Source of the DNA: Paractinoplanes atraurantiacus
GTDB taxonomy: Bacteria > Actinomycetota > Actinomycetes > Mycobacteriales > Micromonosporaceae
Length of the DNA: 46,405 nt
Reading direction: 5' to 3'
Assembly (NCBI RefSeq): GCF_900215205.1
Contig: NZ_OBDY01000049.1
Coordinates: forward strand, 1 to 46,405
The position numbers and the translations under genes were made by a program. Every line of letters begins with the position of its first letter. The first letter of the stretch is position 1. Shown piece by piece: positions 33,122 through 44,235 of the stretch. Below the pieces are notes generated by a model. It was not told where the DNA came from. It saw only the letters and a program-made list of their open reading frames with translations, and made no database searches.

Positions 33122-33798
33122 GCGGGCCCGCTCAGCTTGACGCCGACACCCCGGACCGTGTGCAGGTAGCGCGGCTCCTGTGCCGTCTCGCCGAGCTTGC
33201 GGCGCAGCCAGGAGAGGTGGACGTCGACGGTCTTGTCGGCTCCGCCGTACGGCACCTGCCACACCTCGGTGAGCAGCTCGCGCTTGGTGACGACCTGGCC
33301 GGCACGCTGGGCCAGATGGTGCAGCAGCTCGAACTCGCGCGGGGTGAGCTCGACCGTCGCGCCGTCGAGGGTGACCACGCGGGCCGACGGGTCGATGCGC
33401 AGGCCGCCCACGGCCAGCACCGAGGGCGTCTCGCCGGGGGAGAAGCGGCGCAGCACGGCCCGGACGCGGGCGTCGAGCTGCGCCGCGGTGAACGGTTTGA
33501 CCACGTAGTCGTCGGCGCCGGCGTCGAGCAGCCGGACCATCTCGCGCTCCTCGTCGCGGGCGGTGGCCACGATGACCGGGACCTGACTGATGGCCCGCAG
33601 CATGCGCAGCAGCTCGCGGCCGTCGAGGTCGGGCAGGCCCAGGTCGAGCACGATCAGGTCGGGCCGGTCGGCCAGGGCGGCCTGCAGGCCCTCCATCGCG
33701 GTGGGGGAGGCGGCCACGGCATGGCCCCGCTCGCGCAGGGCGCGCAGCAGGGTGGACCGGATCGCCGGGTCGTCCTCGATCAGCAGGAGTCTCGCCAC
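33118..33798 (-). CDS. OmpR-family response regulator
   Basis: The 226-residue protein has a receiver domain (LLLIEDD start, phosphorylated Asp in VLDLGLPDLDG, Lys in VVKPF) and a C-terminal winged helix (LTPREFELLHHLAQRAGQVVTK ... LSWLRRKLG). It is coupled to the histidine kinase gene. It starts at GTG 33798 with a weak ribosome site. Three phased direct repeats lie in its divergent promoter region. Confidence 0.93.
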   Translation of the reverse strand: MARLLLIEDDPAIRSTLLRALRERGHAVAASPTAMEGLQAALADRPDLIVLDLGLPDLDGRELLRMLRAISQVPVIVATARDEEREMVRLLDAGADDYVVKPFTAAQLDARVRAVLRRFSPGETPSVLAVGGLRIDPSARVVTLDGATVELTPREFELLHHLAQRAGQVVTKRELLTEVWQVPYGGADKTVDVHLSWLRRKLGETAQEPRYLHTVRGVGVKLSGPA

Positions 33799-33838
33799 GG
33801 ATGAACGCTATCCGCTGGATCTGACGAAACCCGGCGCT

Positions 33839-33878
33839 CTTAACCGTCCCTTAGCGTTGCGCGGCGCCAGGCTTAGCC
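33839..33878. promoter_or_regulatory. candidate OmpR-type direct-repeat operator
   Basis: CTTA(A/G)C-type boxes begin at 33839, 33850 and 33872, spacings of 11 and 22 bp, all on one face of the helix. They sit between the response regulator and the divergent small protein gene. This is the pattern OmpR/PhoB-type regulators recognise. Confidence 0.45.
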
Positions 33879-33900
33879 GGGCGGCGGGCATAGTTCCCTC

Positions 33901-34316
33901 ATGCGCTTTCTCGACCGGACCTCGGTGATCGTCGCCGGCTGGACCGCCGCGGCGATCCTGGCCGTGCTGGTCGGCGTGGTCGGCATCGGCCTCGTCGGCT
34001 CGGGCCTGACCTCGGAGCGGGCCGCCACCGTGCTGCCGGAGGACGAGGTCGAGCGCGCCCTCGGCTCCGCACCGACGACGAATCCGACAAATCCGAAATC
34101 GGCGCCGGCGTCGAACGCGGCGAAAGGCCAAACCTTCAACACCATTGGGGGTACGGTCGTAGCCGCCTGCGACCGGATCATCTCGATGGCGCCCGCGCAG
34201 GGCTGGGCCGTGCACGACCAGGACCAGCGGGAGGGCGAGTTCCGCAACGGCCGCGACCGGGTAGAGGTCGAGCTGAGCTGCGTGAACGGCGCCCCCCGGC
34301 TGGAGGTCTCGAACGA

Positions 34317-34320
<4 letters not shown>
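33901..34320 (+). CDS. small membrane-anchored extracytoplasmic protein
   Basis: The 139-residue protein has one N-terminal membrane helix (~9-34), a Thr/Pro/Asn spacer and a C-terminal globular part with two Cys residues (~88 and 129). The conserved-looking stretch TVVAACDRIISMAPAQGWAV recalls small proteins of Micromonosporaceae without assigned function. It diverges from the two-component operon and may be one of its targets. Its stop overlaps glgB by 4 bp in convergent orientation. Confidence 0.75.
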
Positions 34321-36470
<2,150 letters not shown>

Positions 36471-36493
36471 GGGAAGCTCCTTAGTCGAAAAGA

Positions 36494-37804
36494 TCAGCCG
36501 ACGAGCCGCGCGATGGACCGCAGGGGGATCCGCAGCCATCCGGGCCGGTGCCGGGCCTCGTACGCGGCCTCGTAGACCGCCTTGTCCAGCTCGTACGCCG
36601 ACAGCAGCGACCCGAGCGAGCGCGGATCGACGCCGGAGGCGTGCGCGTATCCATCGCAGAACGCGGCCCGGTTACGGTCGATCCACTCACGGGCGCGGGC
36701 CGCCAGCGGCTCGTCGTCGTCCTGGTCGACCAGCAGCTGGTAGGCCGCGTACTCGTACGAGCGCAGGACACCGGCGACGTCGCGCAGCGGCGAGTCGGGC
36801 AGCCGCCGCTCGTCGAGGGGCTGCCCGGGCTCGCCCTCGAAATCGATCAGCAGCCAGCCCTCGGGAACGCGCAGCACCTGACCGAGGTGCAGGTCGCCGT
36901 GCACGCGCTGCACCTCGACCTGCTCGCCGGTGAGCCCGCGGAACTCGTCCTCGATCGCCGGCACGTACTGCTGGATCTCGGAGACCGAGTTGGCCGCCGT
37001 CCGCAGCCGGGCCAGCATGGCGTCGACCGGGAACGGCGACGGGCCCGAGCCGAGCTCGCGGGCCAGGTCGGCGTGCACCGAGGCGACGGCCTCACCGAGC
37101 CGGTACGACTCGCCCTGGAAGTCGCCGCCGACCTCGTCGGCGCCGTACTCGGAGTCGGCGAACAGGTCACGGGCCGACGCGGTCGCCATCGCCCAGCCCT
37201 CGGCCGAGTTCGCCGCGTACTGCGTCACCATGCCCAGCGGGCTCGGCTCGCCGCTCTCGGTCGTCTGGAACGAACCGAGCAGCTTGGCCACGTGCACGTT
37301 GCCGACGCGGCCGAGCACCCGGTTGAGCTCGATGTCGGGGTTGATGCCGGCCGAGACCCGGCGGAACACCTTGAGGATGGCGTCCTGCTCGAAGATGACG
37401 CTGGTGTTGCTCTGCTCGGCGTCGAAGACCCGCGGCCACGAGTCGACCGGGAACTCGGCACCCGGCTCCGGCTCGAAGATCACGTCGCCCCGGGTGCCGC
37501 CGGCCGCGATCAGCGCGAGCAGCTTGCGGGCCATGTTCGGGTCGTAGAGGGCGTCGTAGCCGGTGCGGTTGCCGGCCGTGCCGATCGTCGCGACCTCGCT
37601 GTACTCGACGATCGGGCCGGAGTCCCAGGCCACGATCACCTGGTACCGCTCGGAGCTGCCGTCGGTGTACTCCACGTCGATCAGCACCAGGTCGAGGTTG
37701 TCGTCGAGCGCCGTCGACGACGCTTCCTTGACCGACGACAAGGTGCGTGCTTTACCGGCGTACCACCTCTGCTGCGGCAGCCACTCGGCGAAAGGCAGCG
37801 TCAT
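36494..37804 (-). CDS. mak: maltokinase
   Basis: The 436-residue enzyme phosphorylates maltose with ATP to maltose-1-phosphate (Pep2/Mak). The N terminus (LPFAEWLPQQRWYAGKAR) is typical. The aminoglycoside-kinase-like core has VHGDLHLGQVL (catalytic loop) and LIDFEGEP (metal binding). ATG 37804 overlaps the treS stop (ATGA), with GAGGAG upstream. In many actinobacteria Mak and TreS form a complex or a fusion; here they are separate but coupled. Confidence 0.96.
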   Translation of the reverse strand: MTLPFAEWLPQQRWYAGKARTLSSVKEASSTALDDNLDLVLIDVEYTDGSSERYQVIVAWDSGPIVEYSEVATIGTAGNRTGYDALYDPNMARKLLALIAAGGTRGDVIFEPEPGAEFPVDSWPRVFDAEQSNTSVIFEQDAILKVFRRVSAGINPDIELNRVLGRVGNVHVAKLLGSFQTTESGEPSPLGMVTQYAANSAEGWAMATASARDLFADSEYGADEVGGDFQGESYRLGEAVASVHADLARELGSGPSPFPVDAMLARLRTAANSVSEIQQYVPAIEDEFRGLTGEQVEVQRVHGDLHLGQVLRVPEGWLLIDFEGEPGQPLDERRLPDSPLRDVAGVLRSYEYAAYQLLVDQDDDEPLAARAREWIDRNRAAFCDGYAHASGVDPRSLGSLLSAYELDKAVYEAAYEARHRPGWLRIPLRSIARLVG

Positions 37805-39582
37805 TGCTTCTCCTCGGACCCGCACAGCTGGAACCAGTAGAAGCCGTGCCCGGGGAGCGTCAGAAGGTACGGCAGCTGGCCGATGCGCGGGAAGTTCACG
37901 TGCCCGGTCAGTTCCACGGGTGTGTACCCGTTCCAGTGCTGCAGGTTCAGCTCGATCGGTTGCGGGAAGCGCGACAGGTTGTTCACGCACAGGACGACGT
38001 CGTCGCCGTCCTCGCGCAGGTACGCCAGCACCGACGGGTTCGATCCGCCCAACTCGCGGAACGTGCCGACGGCGAACGCTTCGTGGCGGCGTCGCACCGC
38101 CAGCATCGTACGCGTCCAGTTCAGCAACGACGTGGAACTGTCGCGCTGGGCCTCGACGTTCACCGCCTGGTAGCCGTAGACCGGGTCCTGGTTGGCCGGC
38201 AGGTACAGCCGCCCGGGGTTCGCCGTGGAGAAGCCGGCGTTGCGGTCGGGCGTCCACTGCATCGGCGTACGGACGCCGTCGCGGTCGCCCAGCCAGATGT
38301 TGTCGCCCATGCCGATCTCGTCGCCGTAATAGAGGACCGGCGAGCCGGGCAGCGACAACAGCAGCGCGGTGAACAGCTCCATCTGGTTGCGGTCGTTCTC
38401 CAGCAGGGGCGCCAGCCGCCGCCGGATGCCGACGTTGGCCTTCATCCGCGGATCCTTGGCGTACTCGCCGTACATGTAGTCGCGTTCTTCGTCGGTGACC
38501 ATCTCGAGCGTGAGCTCGTCGTGGTTGCGCAGGAAGATGCCCCACTGGCAGTTGTCCGGGATGGCCGGTGTCTGTGCCAGGATCTCCGAGATCGGGAAAC
38601 GGGACTCACGCCGTACGGCCATGAAGATCCGCGGCATCAGCGGGAAGTGGAATGCCATGTGGCACTCGTCGCCGCCGGTCTTCGGATCGCCGAAGTACTC
38701 GACGACGTCGGCCGGCCACTGGTTGGCCTCGGCCAGTAGCACCCGGCCCGGGAACTCGTCGTCGATCACCTTGCGGCAGTGCTTGAGGAACGCGTGCGTC
38801 TCGGGCAGGTTCTCGCCGTTGGTGCCCTCACGCTCGTACAGGTAAGGCACCGCGTCCAGCCGGAAGCCGTCGATGCCGAGGTCGAGCCAGAAGCGCAGGA
38901 CGTCGAGCATCGCCTCCTGCACGGCCGGGTTGTCGTAGTTGAGGTCGGGCTGGTGCGAGAAGAACCGGTGCCAGAAGAACTGCCGGCGCACCGGGTCGAA
39001 CGTCCAGTTGGACTCCTCGGTGTCGACGAAGATGACCCGGGCGTCGGGGTACTTGTCGCTGGTGTCGCTCCAGACGTAGAAGTCGCCGTACGGCCCGTCG
39101 GGGTCACGCCGGGACTCCTGGAACCACAGGTGCTGGTCGCTGGTGTGGTTCATTACCAGGTCGGTGATGACCCGGATGCCGCGCTTGTGCGCCGCCTCGA
39201 GCAGGGCCACGAAGTCCTCGACCGTGCCGAACTCCGGCAGCACCTTGTAGAAGTCGCTGATGTCGTAGCCGCCGTCGCGCAGCGGCGACTGGTAGAACGG
39301 CGGCAGCCACAGGCAGTCGACGCCCAGCCACTGCAGATAGTCGAGCCGCTCGATCAGGCCGCGCAGGTCGCCGGAGCCGTCCGCGCTCGAGTCGTAGAAC
39401 GCCCGGACCAGGACCTCGTAGAAGACGGCGCGCTGGAACCACGTCCGGTCGGCCGGAAGGGCCCGTGCGTGACCGAAGTCCTCCGCGCTCGGGTGCTCGA
39501 CCACGCCGTCCTCGACGTGGCTGCCTTCCGTGGGATCGAGACCCTCCGCCGGATCAAGGTCGAGATCGTTTTTCTGGTCCAT
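37801..39582 (-). CDS. treS: trehalose synthase (maltose alpha-D-glucosyltransferase)
   Basis: The 593-residue GH13 enzyme interconverts trehalose and maltose. Motifs: DLVMNHTSDQH, GFRLDAVPYLY (nucleophile), LLAEANQWP (acid/base) and FLRNHDELT (third Asp). The acidic N-terminal ~40 residues precede the catalytic start WFQRAVFYEVLVRAF. ATG 39582 has GTGGGG upstream; GTG 39594, four codons earlier, is an alternative. It lies 40 bp after glgE and overlaps mak by 4 bp. Confidence 0.97.
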   Translation of the reverse strand: MDQKNDLDLDPAEGLDPTEGSHVEDGVVEHPSAEDFGHARALPADRTWFQRAVFYEVLVRAFYDSSADGSGDLRGLIERLDYLQWLGVDCLWLPPFYQSPLRDGGYDISDFYKVLPEFGTVEDFVALLEAAHKRGIRVITDLVMNHTSDQHLWFQESRRDPDGPYGDFYVWSDTSDKYPDARVIFVDTEESNWTFDPVRRQFFWHRFFSHQPDLNYDNPAVQEAMLDVLRFWLDLGIDGFRLDAVPYLYEREGTNGENLPETHAFLKHCRKVIDDEFPGRVLLAEANQWPADVVEYFGDPKTGGDECHMAFHFPLMPRIFMAVRRESRFPISEILAQTPAIPDNCQWGIFLRNHDELTLEMVTDEERDYMYGEYAKDPRMKANVGIRRRLAPLLENDRNQMELFTALLLSLPGSPVLYYGDEIGMGDNIWLGDRDGVRTPMQWTPDRNAGFSTANPGRLYLPANQDPVYGYQAVNVEAQRDSSTSLLNWTRTMLAVRRRHEAFAVGTFRELGGSNPSVLAYLREDGDDVVLCVNNLSRFPQPIELNLQHWNGYTPVELTGHVNFPRIGQLPYLLTLPGHGFYWFQLCGSEEKQ

Positions 39583-39622
39583 CAGGTTCCCCACCTACCC
39601 ACCCGCAGGTATTTGAATCTTG

Positions 39623-41590
39623 TTACTGCGCCGGTTGTACGACGAAGACGTGCGCCGGCTCCACGTACGGATCGATGCGTACCGCGTTGTGCTGACCCCA
39701 TTCGTAGGTCGCGCCGGTGATCTGGTCGACGACCGTGAACCGCTCGTGCCAGTCCTTGCCCAGAGCCGGCATGTCCAGCACGGTGTTGCCCCACTGCACG
39801 TTCGCCGAGTCGAACGTGACGACCACCAGAACGGTGTTGCCGGTGTCGGGGTCACGCTTGGAGAAACAGAGCAGGTTGCTGTTGTCGATCTCGTGGAAGC
39901 GCAGGTTGCGCAGCCAGTGCAGGGCCGGGTTCTCGTCGCGGATCTGATTGAGGCGGCCGATGTACGGAGCCAGCGAGCGGCCCGCTTTCTCGGCGCCGGC
40001 CCAGTCGCGCGGCTTGAGCTCGAACTTCTCGTTGTCGATGTACTCCTCGGCGCCCGGCCGGGCCACGTGCTCGAAGAGCTCGAACCCGGAGTACATGCCC
40101 CAGGACGGCGTGAGCATGCTGGCCAGCACCGAACGGATCTTGAACATCGGCGGGCCGCCGTGCTGCAGCGACTCGTGCAGGATGTCGGGAGTGTTCGGCC
40201 AGAAGTTGGGCCGCATCCAGTCGATCGTGGTCAGCAGCTGCTCCATGTACTGCCGCATCTCCCAGGCCGTGGTGCGCCAGGTGAAGTACGTGTACGACTG
40301 GGTGAAGCCGATCTTGCCGAGCCCGTTCATCATGGCCGGCCGGGTGAACGCCTCGGCCAGGAACAGCACGTCCGGGTCGGACTCCTTGACCTTGGCGATC
40401 AGCCACTGCCAGAAGTTCAGCGCCTTGGTGTGCGGGTTGTCGACCCGGAAGATCTTGACGCCGTTCCCGACCCAGTGCATGACCACGCGGTAGACCTCGT
40501 CGCGCAGGCCCTTGTAGTCGTTGTCCCAGTTCAGCGGGTAGATGTCCTGGTACTTCTTGGGCGGGTTCTCGGCGAAGGCGATGGTGCCGTCGGCCCGGGT
40601 CGTGAAGAACTCGGGGTGCTCACGGACCCACGGGTGGTCGGGCGCGGCCTGCAGCGCCAGGTCCATGGCGACCTCCATGCCGTGGTCCTGAGCGACGCCG
40701 ATGAACCGGCGGAAGTCCTCGAGGGTGCCCAGCTGCGGGTGGATCGCGTCGTGGCCGCCCTCGTCGGAGCCGATCGCCCACGGCGAGCCGACATCCTCGG
40801 GCCGGGCCACCAGGGTGTTGTTGCGGCCCTTGCGGTTGACCTTGCCGATCGGGTGGATCGGCGGCAGGTAGAGCACGTTGAAGCCGAGCGCGGCCACGGC
40901 CGGGATCCGCTCGGCGGCGGTGGCGAACGTGCCGTGCTTGATCGGGGTGGCCTCGGGGCCGATCTCGGCGCCCTCGGAGCGCGGGAAGAACTCGTACCAG
41001 GCCGAGTAGAGGGCGCGCTTGCGGTCGACCCAGATGGCGTACGACCGGGTGGTCGTGACCAGCTGGCGCACCGGGTTGTGCCAGAGCAGCTCTTCGAGGT
41101 CGAGCGCGGGGGAGACCCGGGCGAACAGTGAGCGCTGCTCGTCGCGCAGGGCCGAGGCGGCGTCGCGGACCCGGTCCTCGTCGTGACCCGGGACGATCTT
41201 GGCGGCCAGGTCGAGCACCTCGGCGCCCTCGTAGAGGTCGTTCGCGAGGTCCTCCAGGCCCTGCCCGGCGCCGATCTTCTTCACCACGGCGTCGCGCCAC
41301 GTCCGGTAAGGATCGTCGAACGCCTCCACGGTGAACGTCCACCGGCCGACCCGGTCGGGACGGATGGTGCCGTGCCACTGGTCGAGGCCGGGCTCGCCGG
41401 GCCGCATGCGGGTGAACGGCTCGGTCTCGCCGTCGGGACCACGCCATACCACGTTCACGCCGAGCGCGTGGTGTCCTTCGCGATAGGACACAGCGGAGAC
41501 CGGCACGAGCTCGCCGACGACCGCCTTTGCCGGGTAGCGGCCACAGGACACCGAGGGCGTGACGTCCTCGATGGGAAAACGACCGGTCAT
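39623..41590 (-). CDS. glgE: alpha-1,4-glucan:maltose-1-phosphate maltosyltransferase
   Basis: The 655-residue GH13_3 enzyme adds maltosyl units from maltose-1-phosphate to alpha-glucan. IFRVDNPHTK places the nucleophile at Asp384 and FLAEAFTRP the acid/base at Glu413. The 29-residue spacing equals that of Streptomyces GlgE. The N-terminal domain begins GRFPIEDVTPSVSCGRYPAK. ATG 41590 follows GGTGGAG. It heads the operon glgE-treS-mak-glgB, a complete trehalose-to-glucan route. Confidence 0.97.
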   Translation of the reverse strand: MTGRFPIEDVTPSVSCGRYPAKAVVGELVPVSAVSYREGHHALGVNVVWRGPDGETEPFTRMRPGEPGLDQWHGTIRPDRVGRWTFTVEAFDDPYRTWRDAVVKKIGAGQGLEDLANDLYEGAEVLDLAAKIVPGHDEDRVRDAASALRDEQRSLFARVSPALDLEELLWHNPVRQLVTTTRSYAIWVDRKRALYSAWYEFFPRSEGAEIGPEATPIKHGTFATAAERIPAVAALGFNVLYLPPIHPIGKVNRKGRNNTLVARPEDVGSPWAIGSDEGGHDAIHPQLGTLEDFRRFIGVAQDHGMEVAMDLALQAAPDHPWVREHPEFFTTRADGTIAFAENPPKKYQDIYPLNWDNDYKGLRDEVYRVVMHWVGNGVKIFRVDNPHTKALNFWQWLIAKVKESDPDVLFLAEAFTRPAMMNGLGKIGFTQSYTYFTWRTTAWEMRQYMEQLLTTIDWMRPNFWPNTPDILHESLQHGGPPMFKIRSVLASMLTPSWGMYSGFELFEHVARPGAEEYIDNEKFELKPRDWAGAEKAGRSLAPYIGRLNQIRDENPALHWLRNLRFHEIDNSNLLCFSKRDPDTGNTVLVVVTFDSANVQWGNTVLDMPALGKDWHERFTVVDQITGATYEWGQHNAVRIDPYVEPAHVFVVQPAQ

Positions 41591-41948
41591 GATCTCCACC
41601 GTAGTCAGAAGGGCGCGGGCGGGGTCGGCGAAACCAAGACCGCCGTCAGGGCATACTTCTCCGCTGTGGAGGCGCCGCAAACGGTCACGTGCCGATGCGA
41701 CTCAACCTACCGGAGCCGGACCCGGCAGGCTCATCCTGCTCCCCTCCGCTCATGCTTACCGACTTTGATCATCGGGACGTTACCGGGGAGCAAAATCAAA
41801 TTTCCCACGCGTCTCATCGGGAGTGCGTTGGTTGCCGACCGGTCCCACTCCGGTCACCCCGCTCAAACCGGCCCGCCCGCCCGCCGAGAAGAACCCCGTG
41901 ACGCCACATCGCCCTGATGCCGGCGCCGTTAACGGAGGAGCACCCCAC
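41591..41948. other. divergent intergenic region upstream of glgE
   Basis: This 358-bp stretch should hold the promoter of the glgE operon and that of the gene at 41949. It contains an AT-rich patch near 41790-41803. I find no convincing -10/-35 pair or operator. A frame open from 41823 runs into the downstream gene but lacks a ribosome site. Confidence 0.5.
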
Positions 41949-42524
41949 GTGGCCGGACCGTCTGTCGAGCTGTCGCCCGTCATCGCGGCCAGCACCCACT
42001 GGTTGTCCCGGGCCTACCCCGCCGGTAGCCCCGACACCATCGCCCACACGCTGTCGGAGCTCCAGGCCCGGCAGGCCGTGACGGTTGCCGCGTGGTTGCG
42101 ATACCCGACCGAGGTCGACGCCGCGCTGGTCGCGATCGCCGGCCCGGGCGGCTCGGCGGTGCTGGACTGGCGCGTCGGCAGCGAGCCCGAGGACGAGGAG
42201 GCCGAGGAGGAGGGCTGGCGCACCTGGGTCGACGAGGTCGTCGTCAGCTGGGCCGCCTGCCTGCTGGCCGACCCGGCCCTGGCCCGCCGCGCGGTCGACG
42301 CGGTCGCCGCGGCCGTCCCGCTGAGCGAGGACCGGCCGCTGCCGTTCCCGCGCCGGGCCGGCGGCACCCCGAACGAGTTCCGCCGCCTGCTCGAGCCCGA
42401 CCAGCGCGACCGTGACGCGGCCGTCCTGCTGCGCCACCCCGACCTGCTCGAGCCGGTGGCCGAGATGCACCGCGACACCCTGCTCTACCTGCTCGATGCG
42501 GAGCGGACCACGCCTGTCGTCTGA
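41949..42524 (+). CDS. uncharacterised 191-residue protein
   Basis: The predicted soluble, acidic protein has no recognised domain. A Glu/Asp-rich loop (EPEDEEAEEEG) sits near residue 80. A helical region of alternating Ala and charged residues follows, and the end is HRDTLLYLLDAERTTPVV. GTG 41949 is preceded by GGAGGAG at eight bases, which decides the start against the longer open frame. A strong terminator follows directly, so it is a single-gene unit. Confidence 0.75.
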   Translation: MAGPSVELSPVIAASTHWLSRAYPAGSPDTIAHTLSELQARQAVTVAAWLRYPTEVDAALVAIAGPGGSAVLDWRVGSEPEDEEAEEEGWRTWVDEVVVSWAACLLADPALARRAVDAVAAAVPLSEDRPLPFPRRAGGTPNEFRRLLEPDQRDRDAAVLLRHPDLLEPVAEMHRDTLLYLLDAERTTPVV

Positions 42525-42526
42525 CC

Positions 42527-42563
42527 GCCGGCACCCCTTCGGGGGTGCCGGCCTTTTTTGTTT
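42527..42563 (+). terminator. rho-independent terminator
   Basis: An 11-bp perfect stem (42527-42537 with 42542-42552) with a TTCG tetraloop is followed by CTTTTTTGTTT. It begins 3 bp after the stop codon. Confidence 0.97.
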
Positions 42564-42632
42564 GCAGCATTCTGGGCAGGCGGGCCGTTAGGGGTGCATA
42601 GCTCACTTCATTGAGGGAAGCAGGGTGCGCGG

Positions 42633-43136
42633 ATGCGGGACGCGGACGGCTTCGACGAGTTCTACCGGGACACCTCGGCGCGCATGCTGCGCTACGGCTA
42701 CGCGATGACCGGTGACCTCGCCGAAGCGCAGGATGTGGTGCAGGAGGCGTACACGAGGGCCTGGCGCAACTGGCGCACGGTCGCCGCCCACCCGGCCCCC
42801 GAGGGCTGGCTGCGCCTGGTCGTGGCCCGGCTCGCCACCGACCGCTGGAGGCGGCTCTCCGGCTGGCGGGCGGCGGTCAGACGGGCGGGCCCGCCGGAAC
42901 CGGTGGCCCCGCCGAGCGAGGACGCGGTGATCCTGACCGCGGCCCTGCGCCGCCTGTCGCCGAACCTGCGCCAGGCGGTCGCCCTGCACTACCTGTTCGT
43001 CCTGCCGGTGTCGGCGATAGCGGCCGAGACCGGCGCCGCCGTCGGCACGGTCACGTCCTGGCTGCACCGGGGCCGGGCCGAGCTGGCCGGCATCCTCGCT
43101 TCCACCCGCCTGCCGGAGGCCACCGATGTCGAATGA
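42633..43136 (+). CDS. ECF sigma factor, SigE-like family
   Basis: The 167-residue protein has region 2 (FDEFYRDTSARMLRYGYAMTGDLAEAQDVVQEAYTRAW split across ~6-43) and region 4 (LRQAVALHYLFVLPVSAIAAETGAAVGTVTSWLHRGR, ~115-151). It belongs with the actinobacterial SigE-like ECF group that lacks long extensions. The following gene starts 11 bp before its stop, so the two are coupled; that protein may control it. Confidence 0.9.
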   Translation: MRDADGFDEFYRDTSARMLRYGYAMTGDLAEAQDVVQEAYTRAWRNWRTVAAHPAPEGWLRLVVARLATDRWRRLSGWRAAVRRAGPPEPVAPPSEDAVILTAALRRLSPNLRQAVALHYLFVLPVSAIAAETGAAVGTVTSWLHRGRAELAGILASTRLPEATDVE

Positions 43137-44022
43137 GCTGGAGAACGCCTTCGCGGCCCTGTCCAGGGACGCGAGCCGGGGCCGCCTGCTGCCCGCGGCC
43201 GAGGTGCGCCACCAGTCCGACCGCCGGGCCGTGCGCCGGGGGGTCCTCACGGTCACCGCGGCGGCGGTGGTGATCGCCGGGGCCTTCGGGACGGGCTGGG
43301 CCCTGGGCGGCGACGACCATGGTCAGCGCCTGATCCTCCCGGCCGTCTCGCCTTCGCCTTCGCCTGCGCTGCCTTCGCCGGCGCCGTCGGTCTTGCCTTC
43401 TCCACCGGCCAAGCCGGTGTCCACGCCGCCCTCGACCGTCTCCCGGACCTCCAGCCCGCCGCCCGCCCTGCCGAAGTCGATCCCCGCGCGGGCGATGCTG
43501 AGCAAGGCGGACGGGGAGTTCTCACGCCTCACGGAGATCTGGGACCCCACCCGCCTCTGCGGCGAGGCGCGCTTCCCCAGCGCGGCCGTGCGCGCCTCGG
43601 TGCGGGTGGTCTACAAACGTCCCGGGCTGGGCGCCGAGCACGTCCCCGACGACGTCGTCTACAACACGGTCTCGGTCTACCGGGGGAGCGGAGCCGAGGA
43701 CTTCCTCGACGAGCTCCGCGACGCCGTACGCCGATGCCCCACCGGCGGCGAGGGAACCCCGCCGCCGAAGTACCGCTCGCTCGGCTCCCCAGGCCTGGGC
43801 GAGGAGTCCCTGATGATCGAGCGCTCGGCGGTGGGCCGCACCGGCACGGGCGAACCCGACCCGAACGCCGAACCCCAGCTCACCTACATCGTCGCCATCC
43901 GCTCCGGCGACGCCGTAACGCTCCTGGACACCACAGGCTGGGAGAACTTCAGCTCCATCCGCTCCTCGGTCGACACCCTGGCCGAAACCGCCGCCGACCG
44001 CCTCACCGCCTGGCGTCCCTGA
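43126..44022 (+). CDS. membrane-anchored protein coupled to the ECF sigma factor
   Basis: The 298-residue protein has a short basic cytoplasmic part (~1-38) and one membrane helix (~40-62). A Ser/Pro spacer (~75-115) and an extracytoplasmic domain of ~180 residues with two Cys residues follow. The layout suits an anti-sigma or signal partner, but no zinc-binding anti-sigma motif (HxxxCxxC) is present. The overlap with the sigma gene is the main evidence for partnership. Confidence 0.8.
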   Translation: MSNELENAFAALSRDASRGRLLPAAEVRHQSDRRAVRRGVLTVTAAAVVIAGAFGTGWALGGDDHGQRLILPAVSPSPSPALPSPAPSVLPSPPAKPVSTPPSTVSRTSSPPPALPKSIPARAMLSKADGEFSRLTEIWDPTRLCGEARFPSAAVRASVRVVYKRPGLGAEHVPDDVVYNTVSVYRGSGAEDFLDELRDAVRRCPTGGEGTPPPKYRSLGSPGLGEESLMIERSAVGRTGTGEPDPNAEPQLTYIVAIRSGDAVTLLDTTGWENFSSIRSSVDTLAETAADRLTAWRP

Positions 44023-44073
44023 GCCCTGACACTCGTTCCTTTAGCCCGTTCTCCTCGCCCCACCTTCCCTCGA

Positions 44074-44214
44074 CCGCGCGGCCTTACCTTGACCGCGCGG
44101 CCCTACCTCGTACCGCGCAACTTCGTTCAACCGCGCGGCCTTCGTTCAACCGCGCGGCCTTCCGCCAACCGCGCGGCCTTCCTTCAAACCGCGCGGCTGT
44201 TCCCGACCGCGCGG
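44074..44214. repeat. array of eight CCGCGCGG palindromes, ~19-bp period
   Basis: The palindrome CCGCGCGG starts at 44074, 44093, 44131, 44150, 44169, 44189 and 44207, and a variant (CCGCGCAA) at 44113. Spacings are 18-20 bp. Linkers resemble CCTTCCTTCAA. The array fills the space between two convergent genes and does not keep a reading frame. Confidence 0.9.
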
Positions 44215-44235
44215 ACAAATCGGTCTTCCGAGCAA

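Noticed and set aside
44074..44214. Coding sequence or CRISPR array at the CCGCGCGG repeats
   Set aside because: The period varies from 18 to 20 bp, which breaks any frame, and the linkers are too short and too similar to be spacers.
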